Source of the DNA: Betaproteobacteria bacterium
Lineage (GTDB): Bacteria; Pseudomonadota; Gammaproteobacteria; Burkholderiales; Rhodocyclaceae
Direction: 5' to 3'
DNA: 64,000 bases
Assembly (NCBI GenBank): GCA_020621405.1
Contig: JAHRYN010000001.1
Span: 883,883 to 947,882 of the forward strand
Numbering within the stretch: the first letter of the stretch is position 1; each line of letters starts with the position of its first letter. A model generated the notes under the pieces. That model searched no databases. It was not told where the DNA came from and was given only the letters and a program-made list of their open reading frames with translations. Shown here piece by piece: positions 54,665 through 64,000 of this stretch. The position numbers and the translations under genes were made by a program.

Positions 54665-56329
54665 TCAGGCAGGCGCCTCGCCCAGCATCTCGCGCGCATG
54701 CGCACGCGTCGTGTCGGTAATGACCTCGCCGCCCAGCATGCGGGCGATTTCCTCTACCCGCGCAACTGCGTCGAGCGGCGTGACCGAGCTGAGCGTCTGC
54801 CCGTCTGCATTCCGCTTGGAAATCGACCACTGCCACGCCGCGCGGGCTGCCACCTGCGGCAGATGGGTCACGCACAGCACCTGACGGGCTTCACCCAGGC
54901 GGGCCAGCTGACGCCCGACCACCTCCGCCACGCGGCCTCCGATGCCGACATCGACCTCGTCGAACACCAGGGTCGGCGTGCCGCTGCGCGCACTGGCGAT
55001 CACCTGTATCGCCAGCCCGATGCGCGACAGTTCGCCACCGGACGCCACTTTCGACAACGGCGCCAGCGGCAGGCCGGGGTTCGCCGACACATTGAACTCG
55101 ATCTCTTCCAGTCCGCTGGCCGACAGTGATTCGAGCGGCCGCAGCACGACCTCGAAACGCCCCCCCTGCATCGCCAGTTCGGACATCGCGGCGCTGACCG
55201 CAGCCGACAGTTGTGCGGCCGCAGGCCTGCGCGCCGCCGACAGGGCTTCGGCAGCCGCCATATAGTCGGTGCGAGCCGCCTCGCTCAACTGCTGCAGATG
55301 CGCCGGATCGGCTTCGGCATCCAGCTTTTCGAGCTGCGCACCGGCATCGGCCAGCAGGCCCGGCAGCGCGTCCGGATCGACGCGGTACTTGCGGGCTACA
55401 TCGAGCACTTCAGCGATCCGCGCGTCGGCACGCGCCAGTGCCGCCGGATCGGCGTCTACACGGTGCGCATAGGCGCGCAACGCGCGCGCCGTCTCGTCCA
55501 CCTGCGCCGCCGCCGATTCCATCAGCACACGGCAGTCGGCAAGCGAGGCATCGTAGCCTTCGAGCCGGCCGAGCAACGCAGCGATATGCGCGAGCTGCCC
55601 GTCCAGCGGGTTGTCGCCGTCCTGCACCAGCGCGAGCGCCTCGGCGCTGCCTTCCAGCAGCTGCGTCGCGTGTGCCAGACGGCCGTGCTCCTGCTGCAGC
55701 TCGGTCCAGGCAAGCGGATCGAACGCCAGCGCAACAAGTTCATCGACCTGCCATTGCAACCGTTCGCGTTCGCGCGCGGCGGCATCGCGATCCTGCCGGG
55801 CGCGCGCGAGCGCCTGTTCGCGGACCTGCCACTCGCGGTAGAGACGGCCGACCGCCGCAACCTGCGGTGCGAGGCCGGCATGCTGATCGAACAGTTCGCG
55901 CTGCGCCGGTTCGCGCATCAGTGCCTGATGGGCGTGCTGACCATGGATATCGACCAGCAGCGCGCCGACTTCACGCAGTTGCGTGATGCTCGCCGGCACA
56001 CCGTTGATGTAGGCACGCGAACGCCCGCCGGCATCGATCACACGCCGGAGCAGCAGCACCTCTTCGTCGGTCGCGAAATCCTGGTCGTCGAGCCACGCCG
56101 GCACCGGACCGTCGGCAGGCAGCGAAAACTCGGCCGACAGTTCGGCACGCTCGCTGCCGGAACGCACCACCGACGCATCGGCGCGCGCACCCAGCACCAG
56201 ACCCAGGGCGTCGACCAGTATCGATTTCCCGGCCCCGGTTTCGCCGGTCAGGGCGCCGAAACCGGTACCGAATTCGAGCTCCAGCCGGTCTACCAGAATG
56301 AAATCGCGGATGAAAAGACGTTCGAGCAT
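54665..56329 (-). CDS. recN: DNA repair protein RecN
   Basis: A 554-aa SMC-like ATPase of double-strand-break repair. Walker A GETGAGKSILVDAL near the N-terminus, a long helical middle (about residues 160-390), then signature VASGGELSRIGLAIQ and Walker B LVFDEVDVGIGG. Convergent with fur; nadK lies directly upstream. Confidence 0.96.
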   Translation of the reverse strand: MLERLFIRDFILVDRLELEFGTGFGALTGETGAGKSILVDALGLVLGARADASVVRSGSERAELSAEFSLPADGPVPAWLDDQDFATDEEVLLLRRVIDAGGRSRAYINGVPASITQLREVGALLVDIHGQHAHQALMREPAQRELFDQHAGLAPQVAAVGRLYREWQVREQALARARQDRDAAARERERLQWQVDELVALAFDPLAWTELQQEHGRLAHATQLLEGSAEALALVQDGDNPLDGQLAHIAALLGRLEGYDASLADCRVLMESAAAQVDETARALRAYAHRVDADPAALARADARIAEVLDVARKYRVDPDALPGLLADAGAQLEKLDAEADPAHLQQLSEAARTDYMAAAEALSAARRPAAAQLSAAVSAAMSELAMQGGRFEVVLRPLESLSASGLEEIEFNVSANPGLPLAPLSKVASGGELSRIGLAIQVIASARSGTPTLVFDEVDVGIGGRVAEVVGRQLARLGEARQVLCVTHLPQVAARAAWQWSISKRNADGQTLSSVTPLDAVARVEEIARMLGGEVITDTTRAHAREMLGEAPA

Positions 56330-56339
56330 GAAACGGAAA

Positions 56340-57230
56340 TCACACGTCCTTGGGCGCTTCGCTCCAGCGCAGCTTTTCCCGCAGCATGGAGAAATAGCTG
56401 TAACCGGGCGGATGCATCAGGGTCACGCAATAAGGCGAGCGCTCGATCAGCAGGCAGTCGTCACCTTGCAGATTGAAGTTTTCCTGACCGTCGAAATGGG
56501 CCCGCGCATCATGGCGCGAGAACAGGCGCACGCTGAGTACCGAGGTATCGTCCAGCAGGATGGGCCGCGACGACAGTGCGTGCGGGCACAGCGGCACCAC
56601 CAGCATGCCGCCGAACGACGGATGCACGATGGGGCCGTTGGCCGACAGCGAATACGCGGTCGACCCGGTCGGTGTCGCGATGATCAGGCCGTCCGAGCGC
56701 TGGCTATAGACGAATTCGTCATCGACGCGCACCTCGAATTCGATCATGCGACCGAGATCGCCTTTGGAAACGACAACATCATTGAGTGCCAGCGCCGAAA
56801 AGAGCCGTTCGCCGCTGCGCCATACACTGGCCTGCAGCAGGGCACGCCGTTCCGGCCGGAACTGCCCCTGCATCAGGACTTCCATGGCAGGCAGCATGCC
56901 CGAGCGCGCTACGTCGGTCAGGAAACCGAGCCGTCCCTGATTCACGCCGACCAACGGAATATCGTAAGGCGCCAGCTTGCGCGCGGCGCTGATCAGCGAG
57001 CCGTCGCCGCCGACGACCACCGCGAGCTTCGCGCGCCGGCCTATCACCTCGAAGTCGGCCGATTCGAAGTCGGCGCCCGGCAACGCCTCGGCGGAATCAC
57101 CCTCGATCAGCACTTCACGCCCGGACGCATGCAACCACTGCGCCAGCGTGTGCAGCGATTCGGTCACTTCGGCGCTCTGATACTTGCCGATCAGCGCCAC
57201 GCAGCCGAAGGCCGGAAGGTCGTTTTTCAT
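56340..57230 (-). CDS. nadK: NAD kinase
   Basis: A 296-aa enzyme phosphorylating NAD to NADP. The nucleotide motif [14 protein letters not shown] and [21 protein letters not shown] are clear. ATG 57230 ([11 protein letters not shown]) is chosen; the open frame goes on to 57335 without similarity. Divergent from hrcA. Confidence 0.96.
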   Translation of the reverse strand: MKNDLPAFGCVALIGKYQSAEVTESLHTLAQWLHASGREVLIEGDSAEALPGADFESADFEVIGRRAKLAVVVGGDGSLISAARKLAPYDIPLVGVNQGRLGFLTDVARSGMLPAMEVLMQGQFRPERRALLQASVWRSGERLFSALALNDVVVSKGDLGRMIEFEVRVDDEFVYSQRSDGLIIATPTGSTAYSLSANGPIVHPSFGGMLVVPLCPHALSSRPILLDDTSVLSVRLFSRHDARAHFDGQENFNLQGDDCLLIERSPYCVTLMHPPGYSYFSMLREKLRWSEAPKDV

Positions 57231-57378
57231 CGCACAATTAAACCACAAAGCCCACCGCCGACCCCGCCGCCCGGCGGCGGCGGCTCCGGCTGTGTCAATA
57301 TCGCGAACCGGACGCCATGGCAGTAACGGCGCCACTCTAGAATCCGGCGCTACAAGGCGCCTTCAAACCGGCAACGTC

Positions 57379-58398
57379 ATGCTCGAAGACCGTTCAAGAC
57401 TGCTGCTCAAGACATTGGTGGAACGCTACATCGCCGACGGCCAGCCCGTGGGCTCGCGCACCCTTTCGAAGTATTCGGGACTGGATCTGTCACCGGCGAC
57501 CATACGCAACGTGATGTCCGACCTGGAGGAACTGGGCTTCATCGCCAGCCCGCACACCTCGGCCGGACGCATTCCGACCGCACGCGGATATCGCTTCTTC
57601 GTCGACAGCCTGCTGTCGGTGCAACCGCTGGAGCCCGGCCAGATCAGCGAACTCAAGGGCGAGCTGCGTCCGGCCGACCCGCGGTTGCTGGTCAATCAGG
57701 CCTCGCAGCTGCTGTCCCAGCTGACCCGGTTCGCCGGCATCGTCGTGGCGCCGCGCCGGCAGGTCGCGCGCATCCGCCAGATCGAATTCCTGAGCCTGTC
57801 CGACAAACGCATTCTGCTGATCATCGTGACCGAGCAGGGCGAGGTGCAGAACCGCATCCTGCTGACGGAGCGCAATTTCTCGCCATCCGAGCTGGTCAGT
57901 GCTGCCAATTTCCTCAATCAGCACTACATCGGTCTCGATTTCGACGAAATCCGCGGCCGTCTGCAGGCCGAGCTGAAGCAGCTGCACGGTGACCTGACGA
58001 CCTTGATGGCAGCCGCGCTGCAGGCCGGCAACGAAGCCTTCTCCGACGACAAGGGCCAGTACGTGATTTCGGGTGAGCGCAACCTGCTGGCCGTAGACGA
58101 CCTGTCCTCCAACATGTCCCGGCTGCGCGAACTGTTCTCGCTGTTCGACCAGCGCACGCAGCTGGCCAGCCTGCTCGACATGTCGCAGCGCGCCGACGGC
58201 GTACAGCTGTTCATCGGCGGCGAATCGGGGCTGGCACCGCTGGACGAGTGCAGCGTGGTCACCGCACCGTATGAAGTCCAGGGTCAGGTGGTCGGGACGG
58301 TCGGCGTGATCGGCCCGACCCGCATGGCCTACGAGCGGGTGATTCCCATTGTCGACGTCACTGCCAAGCTGCTGTCCAGCGCACTCAGCCAGACCTGA
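57379..58398 (+). CDS. hrcA: Heat-inducible transcription repressor HrcA
   Basis: A 339-aa repressor. Winged helix with [11 protein letters not shown] and [19 protein letters not shown], then a GAF-like middle and [10 protein letters not shown]. Normally binds CIRCE sites before groESL or dnaK genes; I found no such site before grpE here. ATG 57379 fits the family; the frame opens at 57184. Confidence 0.96.
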   Translation: MLEDRSRLLLKTLVERYIADGQPVGSRTLSKYSGLDLSPATIRNVMSDLEELGFIASPHTSAGRIPTARGYRFFVDSLLSVQPLEPGQISELKGELRPADPRLLVNQASQLLSQLTRFAGIVVAPRRQVARIRQIEFLSLSDKRILLIIVTEQGEVQNRILLTERNFSPSELVSAANFLNQHYIGLDFDEIRGRLQAELKQLHGDLTTLMAAALQAGNEAFSDDKGQYVISGERNLLAVDDLSSNMSRLRELFSLFDQRTQLASLLDMSQRADGVQLFIGGESGLAPLDECSVVTAPYEVQGQVVGTVGVIGPTRMAYERVIPIVDVTAKLLSSALSQT

Positions 58399-58455
58399 TC
58401 CTTTTTATCCGCGTTCATCCGTGCGCCTGCTGCGCAGCGCAAACAGAGCCAGACC

Positions 58456-59550
58456 ATGTCCCGATTCCTCGCCGAACCCGCCCGTCAGCACGGCCAGCGC
58501 ACACACACCGGCGTCGTGCTGGTCAATCTCGGCACGCCCGACCGGCCCGACGCGCCGTCGCTGCGCCGCTACCTGAAGCAGTTCCTGTCGGATGACCGGG
58601 TCGTCGAGATTCCGAAGGCGATCTGGTGGTGCATCCTCAATCTCGTCATCCTCAACGTGAGGCCCAAGCGGTCGGCCGAGAAATACGCGCTGGTGTGGAC
58701 CGACGAAGGCTCACCGCTGCGCGTCCATACCGAACGCCAGGCCAAGCTGCTGCGCGGCTGGATGGTCTCTCAGGGGCAATCCGACATCGAGGTGCGCTGC
58801 GCGATGCGCTACGGCAGCCCGTCCATCGGCGACGTACTGCAACAGATGAAGGCAGACGGCTTCACGCGCATCGTGCTGATCCCGATGTATCCGCAGAGCG
58901 CTTCCAGCAGCACCGGGTCGGTGATCGACGAGATTGCGCGGACGCTGCTGCGCTGGCGTAACCTGCCTGAGCTGCGCTATCTGCGCGCCTTTGCCGGCGA
59001 CAGCGGATACATCGCGGCACTGGCAGCCAGCGTACGCGAGCACTGGGCAAAGAACGGCCGGGCCGATCGCTTGGTCATGTCCTTCCATGGCGTACCGCAA
59101 TTCCATCTGGAACAGGGCGATCCCTACCACTGCGAATGCCACAAGACCGGCCGCCTCCTGGCGGAAGCACTCGGTCTGACGCCGCAACAGTATCTGGTCA
59201 CCTTCCAGTCACGCTTCGGCCGCGCGCGCTGGCTGGAGCCGTACACCCAGCCCACGCTGGAACGTCTCGCGACGGAAGGGCTGCACAGCGTCGACGTGAT
59301 CTGTCCGGGCTTCGTCGCCGACTGTCTGGAAACACTGGAAGAAATCGCGGTGGAAAACCGGGACGCCTTCCTCGGCAAGGGCGGCCGGACCTTCAACTAC
59401 ATTCCCTGCCTGAACGAACGAGCCGACTGGATCGATGCGCTCGGCCGCATGGTACGGCGCGAACTGGGGCACTGGTGGGACGAGTCCGGCCAGACCGGAG
59501 AGGATGCGCTGCAGGCACAGCGCGCAAAAGCGCTCGGTGCCAAGCAATAA
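58456..59550 (+). CDS. hemH: Ferrochelatase
   Basis: A 364-aa enzyme inserting Fe2+ into protoporphyrin IX. Seen: GVVLVNLGTPDRPDAPSLRRYL, the catalytic His in MSFHGVPQ, and Glu in ADCLETLEEI. Membrane-associated last step of heme synthesis. Terminated by the hairpin that follows directly. Confidence 0.96.
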   Translation: MSRFLAEPARQHGQRTHTGVVLVNLGTPDRPDAPSLRRYLKQFLSDDRVVEIPKAIWWCILNLVILNVRPKRSAEKYALVWTDEGSPLRVHTERQAKLLRGWMVSQGQSDIEVRCAMRYGSPSIGDVLQQMKADGFTRIVLIPMYPQSASSSTGSVIDEIARTLLRWRNLPELRYLRAFAGDSGYIAALAASVREHWAKNGRADRLVMSFHGVPQFHLEQGDPYHCECHKTGRLLAEALGLTPQQYLVTFQSRFGRARWLEPYTQPTLERLATEGLHSVDVICPGFVADCLETLEEIAVENRDAFLGKGGRTFNYIPCLNERADWIDALGRMVRRELGHWWDESGQTGEDALQAQRAKALGAKQ

Positions 59551-59579
59551 AAAAGGCGACCTCAGGGTCGCCTTTTTTA
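59549..59579. terminator. Bidirectional terminator between hemH and the AP2 gene
   Basis: GGCGACC and GGTCGCC form a 7-bp stem (59555-59572, 4-base loop) flanked by A-runs and T-runs, serving hemH on the plus strand and the convergent AP2 gene on the minus strand. Confidence 0.93.
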
Positions 59580-59591
59580 TTGCTGCAGCGC

Positions 59592-60131
59592 TCAGGCCGC
59601 CCGGGCTTCCCGGGTTTCCAGCGCCGTTTCGTCGTTCTTCGCACGACGGGGACGACCGCGACGCGAAGCACCGGGGTCGAACTGGCCATCGAGCTTCTTG
59701 AGCGCATCCTTGCGCGCCTTCAGCGCCATCTTGAACGCACCTTCCTCGCCGTACTTGTTGACCGAGAATTTCACGCGCTTGCGCCGGCCTGACGGCAGCG
59801 GCCACGAAGCCACCCAGAACCAGCGCTGCTTGTCCTCATCCATGTCGCGCGTTTCCGAAGCGCAATAGCGGCACACGCCAACCACGCCGGAACGATTGTT
59901 CTTCTTGACGATGCTCGAATATTCTCGCAACGAGAACGGGGGGTACTTTGAGATGATCTCGTCACGGAACTGTTTCGCAGCAGCGAACGCCTTCTGCTTG
60001 CCACCAAATACGCCATCGCTGAAGTGCTTGCGATGTATCACTCCACGTCGCTGGATGGTCACCAGCCAACCATGGGTACGGCTGGCTTCGTTATCCACGC
60101 GGCTGATGCCATAAACAGAATTGCGGCTCAA
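59592..60131 (-). CDS. AP2/ERF-type DNA-binding-domain protein (two AP2-like domains)
   Basis: A 179-aa basic protein. Two AP2-like units are visible: residues about 5-60 (VYGISRVDNEASRTHGWLV then KAFAAAKQFRDEI) and about 75-140 (SGVVGVCRYCASET, RWFWVASWPLP, AFKMALKARKDAL). The C-terminal RRGRPRRAKND resembles an AT-hook. The likely start is TTG 60131 because CTCCTT-complement AAGGAG lies 7 bp before it; ATG 60173 has no SD. AP2 proteins in bacteria are often linked to homing or DNA binding, but this one has no nuclease domain. Target unknown. Confidence 0.75.
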   Translation of the reverse strand: MSRNSVYGISRVDNEASRTHGWLVTIQRRGVIHRKHFSDGVFGGKQKAFAAAKQFRDEIISKYPPFSLREYSSIVKKNNRSGVVGVCRYCASETRDMDEDKQRWFWVASWPLPSGRRKRVKFSVNKYGEEGAFKMALKARKDALKKLDGQFDPGASRRGRPRRAKNDETALETREARAA

Positions 60132-60291
60132 GGTCGGTCTCCTTCCGATCAGCGTCCGGATCGCCGGATGCATGTGAGGAGAGTTTCGGCCTGCCTGGTC
60201 AAAACTTTAGCCGTGGGACCGGGCACTTGTCACGACGCAGGCCGCCTCGGACGGCAAGCACACCAGCCCGCGAAACGAAGGGGAAGGACGC

Positions 60292-61674
60292 CTAGCGGCG
60301 CGGGGCCGGATCCGGCAACAGTTCCAGATCCAGGCCGGAACCGACCACGCTGAAGCCCGATTCGGTGGGCAGCATGACCTGCTCGCCCTGCGCCGCCAGA
60401 GCAGCGTTGGCGCGCACCAGACGCTGTACCACGGTGCTGATCAGCTGCGCCCGGAAGTGCTCGAGGCACTCTTCCGAAGCCAGCGCCAGCGCCGACGGAC
60501 TCACTTCGAGGAAGGTCACCGGCGAGGCAGCGACCACGGTTGCCGAACGGCGCAAGTGACGGGGATCGAGATAGCCCATTTCGCCGATCACCTCTCCCTG
60601 CGTCAGATCAGCCAGCAGGCGACCGCCGACGCTGACCTGCACATGGCCGGAAATGATCAGGCCGAAACGGTTGTCTGTATCGCCCTCGCGCATCAGCGTC
60701 GCGTTCTCCTGGAGCTGTCGCCAGCTCGAGAAACGCAGCACTTCCCACACCTCGACATCGTCGAATTCGGTGAAGAAAGCCATCTTGCGCAGGATGGAAA
60801 AGCGCGTCGTGTCCGGCGGAACGTAATTCTCGTCGAGCAGCTTGAAGCGCACCGACGACAGATCCTTGGCGAATTCGGCGCCGTTCTTGTAGCGCGAGTA
60901 CAGATCCTTCTCGAGCGCCTTGCGGATCACGCGGTCCATGCCTTCCGGCACTTCCGGATTGAGCTGCGAGGGCGACGGTGGATCGGCATTCATGATCTTG
61001 TAGATCAGCTGCGCCGGATGCTTGGCGCGGAACGGAAGACGACCGGTCAGCAGGTGGAACAGCACCACGCCGAGCGAATACAGGTCGGTCTTCTGGTTGA
61101 GCGGATAGCCCTTGACCTGTTCCGGACTCATGTAGGCCGGCGAGCCGACCCCCATGATGAAGGTGGAGTCCTTGTCGTTTTCCTTCGCCACGTTCAGCGC
61201 CAGACCGAAATCGGTCAGTTTCACCAGGTCGTTGGCGCCGATCAGGATGTTGGCCGGCTTCACGTCACGGTGCACCACACCCTGCCGGAATGCATAGTCC
61301 AGCGCCAGGCAGCACTTGAACACGATGCTCACTGCGCGGGGCAGCGGCAGCATCCTGTTGAATTCGCAGTAGTGATCGAGTGGCTGACCTTCGATGTACT
61401 CCATCACCAGATAGGCCCGGTTCTCTTCGACCTGTGCATCGAAGATGCGGATGATGTTGGGGTGGTTGAGCTTGGCCGCGATCGCCGCCTCGGTCAGGAA
61501 CAGCTTGCGCATGCGCCGGGACCACTTGCCCTGGTCACGGTTCTTGTCGCCGAAATCAACCAGCTTGACCGCCACCAGCTCTTCGATGTCATCGGCCTTG
61601 CATAGGTAGACGGTAGCCGTCGCCCCTTTGCCTATTTCCCGGATAACCCTGTATTTGCCGATGCAGTCGAGCAT
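60292..61674 (-). CDS. Ser/Thr protein kinase fused to a cyclic-nucleotide-binding domain
   Basis: A 460-aa protein. The kinase covers about residues 8-270: GKGATATVYLC, VAVKLV (K37), VVHRDVKPAN (D137), LTDFGLAL and GSPAYMSPEQ, so it looks active. A cNMP/Crp-like domain follows at about 300-420 (LMREGDTDNRFGLIISGHVQV, LTQGEVIGEMGYLD). No transmembrane or PASTA segment, so cytoplasmic. M at 61674 starts the family-like sequence; 61746 is possible. Divergent from grpE-dnaK. Substrate and ligand unknown. Confidence 0.88.
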   Translation of the reverse strand: MLDCIGKYRVIREIGKGATATVYLCKADDIEELVAVKLVDFGDKNRDQGKWSRRMRKLFLTEAAIAAKLNHPNIIRIFDAQVEENRAYLVMEYIEGQPLDHYCEFNRMLPLPRAVSIVFKCCLALDYAFRQGVVHRDVKPANILIGANDLVKLTDFGLALNVAKENDKDSTFIMGVGSPAYMSPEQVKGYPLNQKTDLYSLGVVLFHLLTGRLPFRAKHPAQLIYKIMNADPPSPSQLNPEVPEGMDRVIRKALEKDLYSRYKNGAEFAKDLSSVRFKLLDENYVPPDTTRFSILRKMAFFTEFDDVEVWEVLRFSSWRQLQENATLMREGDTDNRFGLIISGHVQVSVGGRLLADLTQGEVIGEMGYLDPRHLRRSATVVAASPVTFLEVSPSALALASEECLEHFRAQLISTVVQRLVRANAALAAQGEQVMLPTESGFSVVGSGLDLELLPDPAPRR

Positions 61675-61834
61675 GTCTTGCAAAGAGAAGCGCGCGTCAT
61701 GAACAGCCGCAATGATAGGGCATTGATCTCGCCCGGACAAAAGCATCTTCCTGACGCAGGTCGGGATTCGGGCTCGGGATACGCACAACAGCGTACGCCT
61801 TCGCACAGATTTGCATCCGTCGGTACCCGCGGCC

Positions 61835-61862
61835 CTTGAAATCGCGGACGGCGCCCCAATTT
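61835..61862 (+). promoter_or_regulatory. Sigma-32 heat-shock promoter of grpE-dnaK
   Basis: CTTGAAA at 61835-61841 and CCCCAATTT at 61854-61862 match the -35 and -10 sigma-32 consensus with a suitable spacer. It lies about 34 bp before the grpE ATG. Confidence 0.8.
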
Positions 61863-61895
61863 CCCGCTGGTCTGAAAGCCAGAGGATCTACGTGC

Positions 61896-62429
61896 ATGAC
61901 CGAGCATAACCCCCAAACCACGCCGCCCGAGCAGCAGGCCGGCGAAAACGGCGCTGAAGCCGCAGTACCGGATGCGGCCGGTGCCGCGCTGGCGGCGGCG
62001 GAACAGAAGGCCGCCGAACACCACGAGGCGCTGCTGCGCGCCCGTGCCGAAACCGAGAACATGCGCCGCCGTGCCGCCGAGGACGTACTCAAGGCCGGCA
62101 AGTTCGGCGCCGAGAAGTTCGCCGGTGCGATGGTTCCTGTCAAGGACAGCCTGGAGGCCGCGCTGGCCTCCGATTCGGCCGATGTCGCGGCGTTGCGTTC
62201 CGGCGTCGAACTGACGCTCAAGCAGCTGCAGCAGGCGTTCGCCAGCGCCGGCGTCGAGGAAGTCGATCCGCTGGGCGAGAAGTTCGATCCGCACCGGCAT
62301 CAGGCCATCAGCCAGATCGAGGCGCCGGGCGAACCCAACCATGTGGTGCAGGTACTGCAGAAGGGTTATCTGCTGCACGAACGCGTGCTGCGGCCCGCCC
62401 TGGTGATCGTTTCGAAGGCTGCGGGCTGA
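61896..62429 (+). CDS. grpE: Nucleotide-exchange factor GrpE
   Basis: A 177-aa DnaK cochaperone. An acidic, Ala-rich N-terminus precedes a long helix, then the four-helix part and the beta wing near [18 protein letters not shown] 61896 with AGAGGA upstream. Followed by dnaK after 92 bp, which includes a TA-repeat. Confidence 0.95.
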   Translation: MTEHNPQTTPPEQQAGENGAEAAVPDAAGAALAAAEQKAAEHHEALLRARAETENMRRRAAEDVLKAGKFGAEKFAGAMVPVKDSLEAALASDSADVAALRSGVELTLKQLQQAFASAGVEEVDPLGEKFDPHRHQAISQIEAPGEPNHVVQVLQKGYLLHERVLRPALVIVSKAAG

Positions 62430-62521
62430 CACACGCCCTTGAAAAACGGGCGACAGCGCCCACCTTCGACGCCAAGCAGACACATCGCTCCATACACACA
62501 TATATATAGAGGACCCCAAAC

Positions 62522-64000
<1,479 letters not shown>

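Overview
This is a GC-rich betaproteobacterial chromosome segment. The order fur-recN-nadK-hrcA-hemH-grpE-dnaK, the complete nuoA-N cluster beside secG/tpiA, and rlmE-ftsH-folP-glmM beside pstSCAB all fit Betaproteobacteria. A double-AP2-domain protein and general gene style suggest a Rhodocyclales/Methyloversatilis-like host, but that genus guess is weak. Two parts are clear: an accessory island (1 to about 11,450) and a conserved core (about 11,454 to 64,000).

The island abuts the 3' end of guaA, a known target of tyrosine-integrase islands. Next to guaA are an AT-rich attachment region with five copies of a 10-bp motif and a P4-type integrase. Further left is a 5,000-bp Tn3-family transposon (4817-9816) with 38-bp inverted repeats and a perfect TAGTT target duplication. 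It carries an RcnR-type metal sensor, an unusual P1B-type ATPase, a resolvase with a res-like region, and a transposase that has lost its catalytic domain. Left of the transposon is a CBASS antiphage locus: divergent CapH-like repressor and CapP-like metallopeptidase genes, and an apparently complete CD-NTase gene. These are followed by a HORMA gene cut off after about 60 codons. No TRIP13 or effector gene follows. The break lies against a remnant conjugation module: a TraA-like pilin, a lytic transglycosylase, and a MobH/TraI_2 relaxase-like gene running off the left edge without the expected HD motif.

The core holds purine synthesis (guaB, guaA with a terminator between), a small group with DUF4124, rnfH-ratA and smpB, then hemerythrin, folK and a Nudix hydrolase. 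The full complex I operon nuoA to nuoN follows on the minus strand, headed by tpiA-secG. Next are the phosphate transporter pstS-C-A-B (Pho box before pstS, no phoU), metY, the rlmE-ftsH-folP-glmM run, yhbY, and carA-carB-greA.

The last part has a five-domain hybrid histidine kinase, dapB, divergent bamE/fur, recN, nadK, hrcA, hemH, an AP2-domain protein starting at TTG, and a Ser/Thr kinase fused to a cyclic-nucleotide-binding domain. It ends with grpE-dnaK behind a good sigma-32 promoter; dnaK runs off the right edge. No tRNA, rRNA or CRISPR array was seen, and no gene-free stretch exceeds 300 bases.
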